The notes under the pieces: model-generated | Databases searched by the model: none | Told to the model about the DNA's origin: nothing | What the model saw: only the letters and a program-made list of their open reading frames with translations | Shown: piece by piece, positions 1-5,038 of the stretch | Numbering within the stretch: the first letter of the stretch is position 1 | Layout: each line of letters begins with the position of its first letter | Made by a program: the position numbers and the translations under genes | NCBI GenBank assembly: GCA_903873355.1 | Contig: CAIQOG010000588.1 | Coordinates: forward strand, 1 to 5,038 | DNA: 5,038 nt | Direction of reading: 5' to 3' | Origin: an uncultured Bacteroidales bacterium | GTDB taxonomy: Bacteria > Bacteroidota > Bacteroidia > Bacteroidales > Paludibacteraceae

Positions 1-1002
1 CATAATGTCTACATCAATGGCTCGCCTTTTACCGTTCGTAAAACAGATTTTAGCTACAGTCAGAATCAACTTTCGTCACGCAAAGAATACAATAATAATT
101 TTGATGGCTGGCATTTGGTTACTCAAACCGATTACCGGTATAAATCCGTTTCAAAGGCTGATTCCGTTATTATCAGTTCTTATCAGGCTGATACCTTAGT
201 TTCGAAGTTGGTTACAACTTTCAAATACTCGAATGACTTATTGGTTTCGCAACTTACCAAACAGTATTCAACTGCCGGCTGGATTAATTCAGATTCTATA
301 AACTGGTTCTACTATCCAAACACTTCGCTGGTAAAAACCCAGAAGAACAAAATATGGAATAATGGAATATCAGCCTGGGAGAATTCGCAACGCATTGACT
401 ATGAATATGATGATAATAGTCAGCTGCTTTCAGAATCTTATCAACACTGGGCAACTATGTATTGGACTAACGATGTAAGGTATGATTATCTTTACGATTC
501 TGACAACGTATTATTGAAAAAATCGCAATCAATGCCGATTTATGAAAACTGGCGCAATACAGTTTCTATTAATTATTCCGATATTATTGCCAATAATGCA
601 AATACAATCCAGTCGAAATATGAATTCTGGGGAGGAAATAAAGGTGAACTGACAACATCATTTATTCCGTTCAATTTTAATGGCGAATCGGTTATTCGTC
701 GTGCTAAAAGTATTCAGTTGAGTTATTTAGAGTTTAATGATACTATTTTGCAAACTTCTACACCGGAAAATCAATATGTGAATATCTATCCAAATCCCAC
801 ATACGGTGTTTTTTACATCAATGTTCATGATAAGAATCTTAAATCGTGGTATATTTCCGATCTGAACGGAAGGATTATGATGCAGAATGAAAGTGCAATT
901 CAGAGTTCGGTGGTGGATATTACCGATTTGCCAAAAGGTATTTATGTTCTGAAAGTACTTACCGATAATTCTGCCTGTATTTCGAAGGTTATCAAGCGGT
1001 AG
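1..1002 (+). CDS. C-terminal part of a secreted repeat protein with a T9SS type A sorting domain (5' end outside window)
   Basis: The frame is open from base 1 to the TAG at 1000-1002, so this is the 3' part (333 codons) of a longer gene; its start and any signal peptide lie upstream. Residues here are numbered from base 1. Residues 16 to about 195 form tandem ~29-residue repeats rich in Tyr, Phe, Trp and Asn, with a [D/T/N]-[Y/F]-x-[Y] opening and a Leu-Leu or similar pair a few residues later. After a linker, residues about 257-333 match the type A sorting domain of type IX secretion: the YVNIYPNP motif at 259-266, then a DLNGR turn, DLPKGIYVLKV and a basic end (KVIKR). Known from the family: such domains send proteins across the outer membrane by the Por machinery, where they are released or attached to the surface. 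The repeat region gives no enzymatic clue and I recognise no named family. A TTG at 115 could be taken as a start, but coding clearly continues upstream of it. Confidence 0.9.
   Translation, partial: HNVYINGSPFTVRKTDFSYSQNQLSSRKEYNNNFDGWHLVTQTDYRYKSVSKADSVIISSYQADTLVSKLVTTFKYSNDLLVSQLTKQYSTAGWINSDSINWFYYPNTSLVKTQKNKIWNNGISAWENSQRIDYEYDDNSQLLSESYQHWATMYWTNDVRYDYLYDSDNVLLKKSQSMPIYENWRNTVSINYSDIIANNANTIQSKYEFWGGNKGELTTSFIPFNFNGESVIRRAKSIQLSYLEFNDTILQTSTPENQYVNIYPNPTYGVFYINVHDKNLKSWYISDLNGRIMMQNESAIQSSVVDITDLPKGIYVLKVLTDNSACISKVIKR
46..573 (+). repeat. Coding tandem repeats of about 29 residues
   Basis: The protein shows a regular period. The aligned aromatic that opens each unit falls at residues 17, 45, 74, 103, 134, 163 and 192 (numbered from base 1), giving spacings of 28, 29, 29, 31, 29 and 29. 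Typical openings are DFSY, DYRY, TFKY, WFYY, DYEY and DYLY. In most units a leucine pair or Leu/Val follows 6 to 8 residues on, and a Trp-Asn or similar pair lies near the end. The seventh unit is only a partial match. The alternating aromatic pattern suggests beta-strands, broadly like YD/RHS-type repeats, but the period is longer and the usual YDxxGR core is absent. The DNA copies have diverged, so the repeat is visible mainly at protein level. Confidence 0.75.
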
Positions 1003-1028
1003 ACTTCAATATTACAACCCAGATATCT

Positions 1029-1046
1029 TTTACTAACTTAAGTAAA
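1029..1046. repeat. Small A/T-rich hairpin after the first gene
   Basis: TTTACT at 1029-1034 and AGTAAA at 1041-1046 form 6-bp arms around a 6-nt loop, about 27 nt after the stop codon. The stem is A/T-rich and no clear T-run follows, so a terminator role is doubtful. It may be chance. Confidence 0.2.
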
Positions 1047-1119
1047 TGGTAATTATTATTGATATGTTTATTATCACATAGTCCACAATAGTTTTGAGAT
1101 AAAGAGATAAGACTAAGAA

Positions 1120-1138
1120 CCTGCCTACCGCAGGCAGG
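1120..1138. repeat. G/C-rich palindrome, first internal hairpin
   Basis: CCTGCCT at 1120-1126 pairs perfectly with AGGCAGG at 1132-1138 around a 5-nt loop. Its base composition contrasts sharply with the A/T-rich surroundings. Similar CCTGCC/GGCAGG palindromes are, to my knowledge, scattered through intergenic DNA of many Bacteroidota. It sits exactly between the two halves of the left arm of the enclosing inverted repeat, as if inserted there. Confidence 0.7.
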
Positions 1139-1146
1139 CACATAGC

Positions 1147-1169
1147 ATTATCCCGAATATCGGGATAAT
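1147..1169. repeat. Second internal hairpin with 10-bp perfect arms
   Basis: ATTATCCCGA at 1147-1156 pairs with TCGGGATAAT at 1160-1169 around a 3-nt loop (ATA). The perfect 10-bp match in a short spacer is far beyond chance. No T-run follows, so it is better read as part of the repeat element than as a terminator. Confidence 0.7.
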
Positions 1170-1181
1170 TTCAGACTGAGC

Positions 1182-1203
1182 AAAAGTATCGTCAGATACT
1201 TTT
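1182..1203. repeat. Third internal hairpin, AAAAGTATC/GATACTTTT
   Basis: AAAAGTATC at 1182-1190 pairs perfectly with GATACTTTT at 1195-1203 around the loop GTCA. The 3' arm ends in four T residues, so on the + strand it slightly resembles an intrinsic terminator, but the stem is weak (3 G/C pairs of 9). It is the last of three consecutive hairpins in the element. Confidence 0.65.
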
Positions 1204-1248
1204 CCTATGTGAACTAAGTCTTTTTCAGCATTTTTCCTATGTGTACTA

Positions 1249-1278
1249 TTGTGGTAAAATATATCATTAAATATTTGC
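1249..1278 (+). promoter_or_regulatory. Candidate Bacteroidota-type promoter for the peptidase gene
   Basis: AATATTTG at 1270-1277 matches the phylum's -7 consensus TAnnTTTG except at the first base. TTG at 1249-1251 lies 18 nt upstream as a possible -33 element. Transcription would begin near 1284, leaving a leader of roughly 30 nt. The -33 candidate lies inside the right terminal arm of the palindromic element. No Shine-Dalgarno sequence precedes the ATG; the leader is A-rich (AAATTAAATCAAA), as is usual for this phylum. Confidence 0.4.
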
Positions 1279-1315
1279 AACTACTTAATTTCGGTACTCA
1301 CAAAATTAAATCAAA

Positions 1316-3406
1316 ATGAAAATCGTAAAACTATTATTACTTATGTCAGCATTATTTTCAGCTGTTGCCTCTCAGGCGGTAAATCCATTACTGGAACTGT
1401 ACAAAACTCCTCATCAAACCATACCGTTTGGCGAAATAAAAAATGAGCATTATATCCCGGCTTTTGAGGAAGCAATGAAACAACATTCGGCCGAAATCGA
1501 TGCAATTATTAATAATCCCGCTGCAGCAACGTTTGAAAATACGATTGAAGCACTCGATAAATCTGGAATGTTACTATCGAAAGTTGGTTCGCCATTCTAT
1601 AATCTGATGAGTTCTGAAACGAATGACGAATTGCAGGCCATTGCCGAAAAAATATCACCATTGCTTACCGAACACAGTAATTCGGTGAAACTCAACGAAA
1701 AACTGTTTGCCCGTGTAAAAGCAGTTTATCTGCAAAAAGACAAACTGAAACTCACATCGGAACAACAAATGTTGCTGAAAGAAACTTACGAAGGTTTTGC
1801 CAATAACGGAGCAAATCTGTCGGAAGCAGATAAAGCCATTTACCGCGATTTGTCGAAGAATTTAAACCTGTTGACCTTACAATATGGACAAAATGTATTG
1901 AAAGAAACGAATGCTTATAGTCTGTTGATAACCGATAAAAATCTTTTAAGTGGTTTATCCGCTGACTTTATGGAAATGCTTGCCAATAATGCAAAGAAAG
2001 TTGGAAAAACGGGTTGGATGCTTAATCTGAAAGCTACCTGTTACGTGCCATTTATGAAATATGCCGATAATCGAGATTTGCGACGCGAAATATATATGGC
2101 TTATAATACCAAATGTATGCTTGGAGGCGAATTCGACAATCGTGAGAATGTGAAAAAGATTGTTAACGCACGGTTGAAGATAGCTAATTTGCTGGGTTAT
2201 AAATCGTATGCCGATTATGAACTTGTTGATCGTATGGCAGAAAACAAAACCAATGTGTATAATTTTCTGAATAAATTGCTTGCAGCTTATAAACCTGCTG
2301 CCGAAAAGGAATATGCTGCTGTTCAGGAATATGCCAATAAAAAAGGAGCCTATTTCAAAGTTGAGCCATGGGATTGGTCGTATTATTCCGAAAAACTGAA
2401 AGATGAGAAATTCGCTATCAATGATGAAATGCTAAAACCGTATTTCGAGTTGGAGCATGTCAAAAAAGGCATTTTCGGACTGGCAACACGGCTTTATGGA
2501 ATAAAATTTAAGAAGAATTCGAATATTCCTGTTTACAATCCTGAAGTGGATGCGTATGATGTAATTGATGAAAGAGGAAACTTTCTGGCTGTGTTGTACA
2601 CCGATTTTCACCCACGCGATGGAAAGCGGGCAGGAGCGTGGATGAACGATTTCAAAGCACAATGGATGGAAGGTAAAACCGACAGCCGTCCGCATATTAC
2701 CATTGTAATGAACTTCACACGTCCGACTGAATCCAAGCCGGCGTTGTTAACGTATGATGAAGTAAGAACTTTTTTGCATGAATTTGGTCATTCTTTGCAC
2801 GGCATGTTGACACGATGTACTTACCGTGGACTGTCAGGAACGGCTGTTTATCGCGATTTTGTGGAACTTCCTTCGCAAATTATGGAAAATTGGGGTTCAC
2901 AAAAAGAGTTTTTGGATGGCTTTGCTGTTCATTACAAAACCGGTGAGAAAATTCCTGCCGAACTGATACAAAAAATCAAGGATTCCGAAAACTTCAATAT
3001 AGCTTATTTCTGCATGCGCCAGTTGAGTTTTGGATATCTGGATATGTCGTGGCATACTATCGAAAAACCGTTTGAAGGTGATGTAATTGCCTACGAAAAG
3101 CAAGCAATGGTTTCTACACAGGTTTTGCCGGTATTAGCCGAAACAAGCATGAGTCCTACGTTCAGTCATATTTTTTCAGGTGGTTATGCAGCTGGATATT
3201 ACAGCTACAAATGGGCAGAAGTACTTGATGCAGATGCATTCTCGGTATATGAGAAGAACGGTATTTTCGATAAAAAAACTGCTGATTCGTTCCGCCATAA
3301 TATTCTTGAAAAAGGAGGTACCGAACATCCAATGGTTCTTTACAAACGTTTCCGCGGACAAGAACCATCAATTGATGCGTTGCTGAAGCGGAATGGAGTT
3401 AAATAG
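1316..3406 (+). CDS. dcp: Exported M3-family zinc metallopeptidase, peptidyl-dipeptidase Dcp type
   Basis: The gene encodes 696 residues and is complete. Residues 1 to about 20 form a signal peptide: Lys at 2 and 5, a Leu-rich core, and likely cleavage near AVAS-QA. The mature protein aligns from end to end with my recollection of E. coli Dcp (about 680 residues), including the NPLLELY start, a shared PWDW motif and PYFEL. The zinc site is H488-E489-F490-G491-H492 with the third ligand E517 in DFVELPSQ, 25 residues after the second His as in thimet oligopeptidase. GGYAAGYYSY at 622-631 supplies Tyr624, Tyr628 and Tyr631, equivalent to the substrate-binding tyrosines of that enzyme. Known for Dcp: it removes dipeptides from the C-terminus of short peptides. 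The signal peptide and lack of a lipobox suggest a soluble periplasmic enzyme in peptide scavenging. The ATG at 1316 is chosen because it starts the signal peptide. An oligopeptidase A-like specificity is the main alternative. Confidence 0.93.
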   Translation: MKIVKLLLLMSALFSAVASQAVNPLLELYKTPHQTIPFGEIKNEHYIPAFEEAMKQHSAEIDAIINNPAAATFENTIEALDKSGMLLSKVGSPFYNLMSSETNDELQAIAEKISPLLTEHSNSVKLNEKLFARVKAVYLQKDKLKLTSEQQMLLKETYEGFANNGANLSEADKAIYRDLSKNLNLLTLQYGQNVLKETNAYSLLITDKNLLSGLSADFMEMLANNAKKVGKTGWMLNLKATCYVPFMKYADNRDLRREIYMAYNTKCMLGGEFDNRENVKKIVNARLKIANLLGYKSYADYELVDRMAENKTNVYNFLNKLLAAYKPAAEKEYAAVQEYANKKGAYFKVEPWDWSYYSEKLKDEKFAINDEMLKPYFELEHVKKGIFGLATRLYGIKFKKNSNIPVYNPEVDAYDVIDERGNFLAVLYTDFHPRDGKRAGAWMNDFKAQWMEGKTDSRPHITIVMNFTRPTESKPALLTYDEVRTFLHEFGHSLHGMLTRCTYRGLSGTAVYRDFVELPSQIMENWGSQKEFLDGFAVHYKTGEKIPAELIQKIKDSENFNIAYFCMRQLSFGYLDMSWHTIEKPFEGDVIAYEKQAMVSTQVLPVLAETSMSPTFSHIFSGGYAAGYYSYKWAEVLDADAFSVYEKNGIFDKKTADSFRHNILEKGGTEHPMVLYKRFRGQEPSIDALLKRNGVK

Positions 3407-3412
3407 TGAATG

Positions 3413-3495
3413 GCCCCCTAAATCCCCCTAAAGGGGGACTTTCAGAGTTTTGGAAATGTTAGAGACGAAACTAATTACACATCCCCTTTAGGGGC
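3413..3495. repeat. C/G-rich dispersed-repeat-like block; possible terminator after the peptidase gene
   Basis: Seven nt after the stop codon begins a tandem pair CCCCCTAAAT (3414-3423) and CCCCCTAAAG (3424-3433). TCCCCCT at 3423-3429 pairs with AGGGGGA at 3432-3438 as a tight hairpin. About 45 nt later CCCCT/AGGGG at 3483-3494 makes a second hairpin. The block's ends also pair with each other: GCCCCCTAAA at 3413-3422 with TTTAGGGGC at 3487-3495, with one bulged C. Similar CCCCCTAAAGGGGG blocks recur between genes in many Bacteroidota, from general knowledge. A run of seven T at 3504-3510 follows 9 nt after the second stem, so a terminator role is possible, but the gap between stem and T-run is too long for a classic intrinsic terminator. 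Confidence 0.6.
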
Positions 3496-3518
3496 TTGTG
3501 GCATTTTTTTATTGATAT

Positions 3519-3528
3519 CAAACGTTTG
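3519..3528. promoter_or_regulatory. CAAACGTTTG palindrome, LacI/MalR-like operator candidate
   Basis: A perfect 10-bp palindrome with a central CpG lies 92 nt before the pullulanase start. A central CG flanked by AAA/TTT is the hallmark of operators bound by LacI-family regulators; the PurR box and maltose regulators of the MalR type have the core GCAAACGTTTGC. The right side here continues with C (GTTTGC), the left with T, so symmetry stops at 10 bp. Placement upstream of an alpha-glucan debranching enzyme fits control by a maltodextrin-sensing regulator, but no regulator gene is in view. Confidence 0.4.
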
Positions 3529-3558
3529 CAACTCATATTTTTTAAGAAACTCAGTATT

Positions 3559-3592
3559 TTTGGTGTTGATTTATTGATAGTTATTATTTTTG
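3559..3592 (+). promoter_or_regulatory. Candidate promoter for the pullulanase gene
   Basis: TATTTTTG at 3585-3592 fully matches the Bacteroidota -7 consensus TAnnTTTG. TTTG at 3559-3562, 22 nt upstream, is a possible -33 element; TTG at 3566-3568 is an alternative with 16-nt spacing. Transcription would start near 3600, about 20 nt before the ATG. A second TATTTTTG, at 3555-3562, overlaps this -33 element exactly 30 nt upstream and could be a distal promoter, though its own -33 candidate is poorly spaced. Confidence 0.5.
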
Positions 3593-3620
3593 CAGAATAA
3601 AACTATAAAACAAATTTTTT

Positions 3621-5038
3621 ATGAAGCGAACACAACTTTTGGTATTATTCATGACTGTAATGTTAAGTGCTTGTAATTCAACTCCAAAATATGCTTCTTA
3701 CGCTGATTATCCCGTTTACGATGGGAATGATCTTGAGTTGACTTATACTCCACAGGTTTCTAATTTCAGGGTTTGGGCGCCGACTGCGTCCGAAGTGAAA
3801 ATATTGCTTTACAAAAATGGCAATGAGGACGGTGCTTATAAATCACTGGACATGAAACGTTCGGAAAATGGAACGTGGGCACTGAAAGTGAATGAAAATC
3901 TGAAAGGCAGGTTTTACACGTTTCAGGTGCGCGTTGGTGAAAAGTGGCTCGACGAAACACCGGGTATGTGGGTAAAAGCTACCGGAGTAAACGGAAAGCG
4001 TGCCGCTATTATTGATTTTGCAGAAACAAATCCTTCCGGTTGGGAAAATGATGTTCGTCCTCCACTGAAAAACTACACGGATATTACTCTGTATGAACTT
4101 CATGTGCGTGATTTCTCGATGTCACCAAATTCAGGAATTAAAAATAAGGGCAAGTTTCTGGCATTTACCGAACACGGAACAAAAAATATTTTTGGCGAAG
4201 CCACAGGAATTGACCATTTGAAAGAACTCGGAGTTTCGCACGTTCATTTATTGCCGGTTTTTGATTTCGCTTCAGTTGACGAAACCCGTCCTGCTGATAA
4301 CAAATACAACTGGGGCTATGATCCGTTGAACTACAACGTTCCCGAAGGAAGTTATTCCACTGACCCTTACAATCCTGTAACCCGCATCCGTGAATTCAAA
4401 CAAATGGTTCAATCACTTCATAAATCCGGCATTCGTGTAATTATGGACGTGGTTTATAATCATACTTCGAAAGGTAAAGGCTCAAACCTGGATTTACTGG
4501 CACCAAATTATTTCTATCGTCAGAATGCCGACAGTACGTGGTCAAATGCATCGGGCTGCGGAAACGAAACTGCTTCAGAACATGCCATGATGCGCAAGTT
4601 CATGATTGAATCGGTGGTTTACTGGGCAACTGAATATCATGTCGATGGTTTCCGCTTCGACCTGATGGGAATTCACGACATTGAAACCATGAACGCTATT
4701 CGTGCTTCGCTGGATAAAATTGATCCGACTATTTTTATGTATGGTGAAGGCTGGACTGCTTCCGGTTCGCCTTTAGCAGAAGAAAAACGCGCTTTAAAGA
4801 AGAATGCCAAACAGTTGGATAATATCGCAGTATTCAGTGACGATATTCGCGATGCATTGAAAGGAAGCTGGATGCATCAGGAAAAACCGGGCTTTGTTTC
4901 GGGAGTTGATAGTCTTGAAGAAAGCGTGAAATTCGGTATTGTAGGAGCTACACAGCACGATAGCATTAATTACAAAAAATTGATTTATTCAAAAGCTTCG
5001 TATGTAAATAATCCAACTCAGATTATCAATTACGTGTC
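3621..5038 (+). CDS. pulA: Type I pullulanase lipoprotein, GH13 with N-terminal CBM48 (3' end outside window)
   Basis: The frame runs from the ATG at 3621 to the window edge without a stop (472 codons plus 2 nt). Residues 1-17 are a lipoprotein signal with lipobox LSAC and Cys18 as the lipidated residue. Residues about 45-130 look like CBM48 (FRVWAPTA at 49-56). The GH13 barrel starts near YELHVRDF (158-165). YNWGYDP at 229-235 is the signature of type I pullulanases. Catalytic regions are visible: DVVYNH at 276-281, GFRFD with nucleophile Asp347, and YGEGW with acid/base Glu376. The last codons read TQIINYV, which in this family stands just before the final conserved HDN region. Known activity: hydrolysis of alpha-1,6 branch points in pullulan, glycogen or starch fragments. 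Family members are about 650-700 residues, so roughly a third is missing. Cys18 is followed by NSTPK, with no acidic surface-export signal, so a periplasm-facing anchor is slightly favoured. The start is supported by the signal peptide and the promoter placement. Confidence 0.94.
   Translation, partial: MKRTQLLVLFMTVMLSACNSTPKYASYADYPVYDGNDLELTYTPQVSNFRVWAPTASEVKILLYKNGNEDGAYKSLDMKRSENGTWALKVNENLKGRFYTFQVRVGEKWLDETPGMWVKATGVNGKRAAIIDFAETNPSGWENDVRPPLKNYTDITLYELHVRDFSMSPNSGIKNKGKFLAFTEHGTKNIFGEATGIDHLKELGVSHVHLLPVFDFASVDETRPADNKYNWGYDPLNYNVPEGSYSTDPYNPVTRIREFKQMVQSLHKSGIRVIMDVVYNHTSKGKGSNLDLLAPNYFYRQNADSTWSNASGCGNETASEHAMMRKFMIESVVYWATEYHVDGFRFDLMGIHDIETMNAIRASLDKIDPTIFMYGEGWTASGSPLAEEKRALKKNAKQLDNIAVFSDDIRDALKGSWMHQEKPGFVSGVDSLEESVKFGIVGATQHDSINYKKLIYSKASYVNNPTQIINYV

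Larger units (their letters stand above)
1075..1254. repeat. Palindrome-rich intergenic element with nested inverted repeats
   Basis: This 180-nt block fills most of the non-coding gap between the first gene and the peptidase gene. An outer inverted repeat pairs CCACAATAGT at 1083-1092 exactly with ACTATTGTGG at 1245-1254. Inside it, AAGACT at 1109-1114 pairs with 1217-1222, and CACATAG at 1139-1145 pairs with CTATGTG at 1205-1211. Three self-contained hairpins sit within these stems (1120-1138, 1147-1169, 1182-1203). CACATAG also occurs at 1075-1081 on the left edge, and its complement recurs on the right: a 12-nt direct repeat TTTTCCTATGTG lies at 1200-1211 and 1232-1243. No coding frame is evident. 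It looks like a composite repetitive extragenic element or a small non-autonomous mobile remnant. That reading is inference, since only one copy is in view. Confidence 0.65.

Noticed and set aside
115..117. TTG as start codon of the first gene
   Set aside because: The same frame is open back to base 1, and the residues before it already contain a full repeat unit (DFSY at residues 16-19), so this is an internal leucine.
5..199. Open frame of 64 codons on the + strand at the window start
   Set aside because: It overlaps the repeat-protein frame, which is open from base 1 and carries the periodic aromatic motif; the alternative frame shows no motif and is a shadow.
1075..1254. CRISPR array or insertion sequence in the first spacer
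   Set aside because: There are no regularly spaced direct repeats with unique spacers and no transposase coding frame; the repeats are inverted and nested.
2432..2695. Antisense open frame of 87 codons inside the peptidase gene
   Set aside because: It lies wholly within a well-supported metallopeptidase gene, and its product has no recognisable motif. The same holds for antisense frames at 2897-3103 and 3162-3371.
3180..3386. 68-codon + strand frame overlapping the 3' end of the peptidase gene
   Set aside because: It overlaps the conserved GGYAAGYYSY region in another frame and has no motif of its own.
3407..3620. Peptidase and pullulanase genes as one operon
   Set aside because: A 214-nt gap with a hairpin-rich repeat, an operator-like palindrome and a full-match promoter element speaks for separate transcription; their functions are unrelated.
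3843..4103. Antisense open frames within the pullulanase gene (also 3766-3960)
   Set aside because: They mirror the CBM48-coding region of a clear pullulanase frame and show no independent coding signal.
1..5038. A novel multi-gene system
   Set aside because: Three genes of separate function, two in well-known families with intact catalytic residues, show no shared cassette structure; the unusual signals are confined to the non-coding spacers and the repeat domain.

Overview
The window reads as ordinary chromosomal DNA from a member of the Bacteroidota. Four things point there. The first gene ends in a type A (Por) type IX secretion sorting domain, a system confined to that phylum. Start codons are preceded by A/T-rich stretches with no clear Shine-Dalgarno sequence. 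TAnnTTTG-type promoter elements lie upstream of genes. The spacers contain short G/C-rich palindromes of a kind often seen between genes in this phylum. Order and genus cannot be settled from the sequence; Bacteroidales is a guess.

Layout, all three genes on the + strand: (1) 1-1002, the 3' part of a gene for a secreted protein made of about seven tandem ~29-residue aromatic repeats followed by a C-terminal sorting domain. (2) 1003-1315, a 313-nt spacer that contains a compact palindrome-rich element (about 1075-1254) with nested inverted repeats and three internal hairpins. Its right edge runs into the likely promoter of the next gene. (3) 1316-3406, a complete gene for an exported M3-family zinc metallopeptidase of the peptidyl-dipeptidase Dcp type. 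(4) 3407-3620, a 214-nt spacer with a C/G-rich dispersed-repeat-like block, a perfect 10-bp CAAACGTTTG palindrome resembling a LacI-family operator, and a promoter candidate. (5) 3621 to the window end, the first 472 codons of a type I pullulanase lipoprotein (CBM48 plus GH13), cut off just before the last conserved GH13 region.

The genes look like three independent transcription units, not an operon. Their products share an envelope location: a surface or secreted repeat protein, an exported dipeptide-releasing peptidase, and a lipid-anchored alpha-1,6-glucan debranching enzyme. I see no shared pathway. No RNA gene, CRISPR array, transposase or defence system was found. The parts most worth a second look are non-coding: the nested inverted-repeat element at 1075-1254 and the operator-like palindrome ahead of the pullulanase gene.
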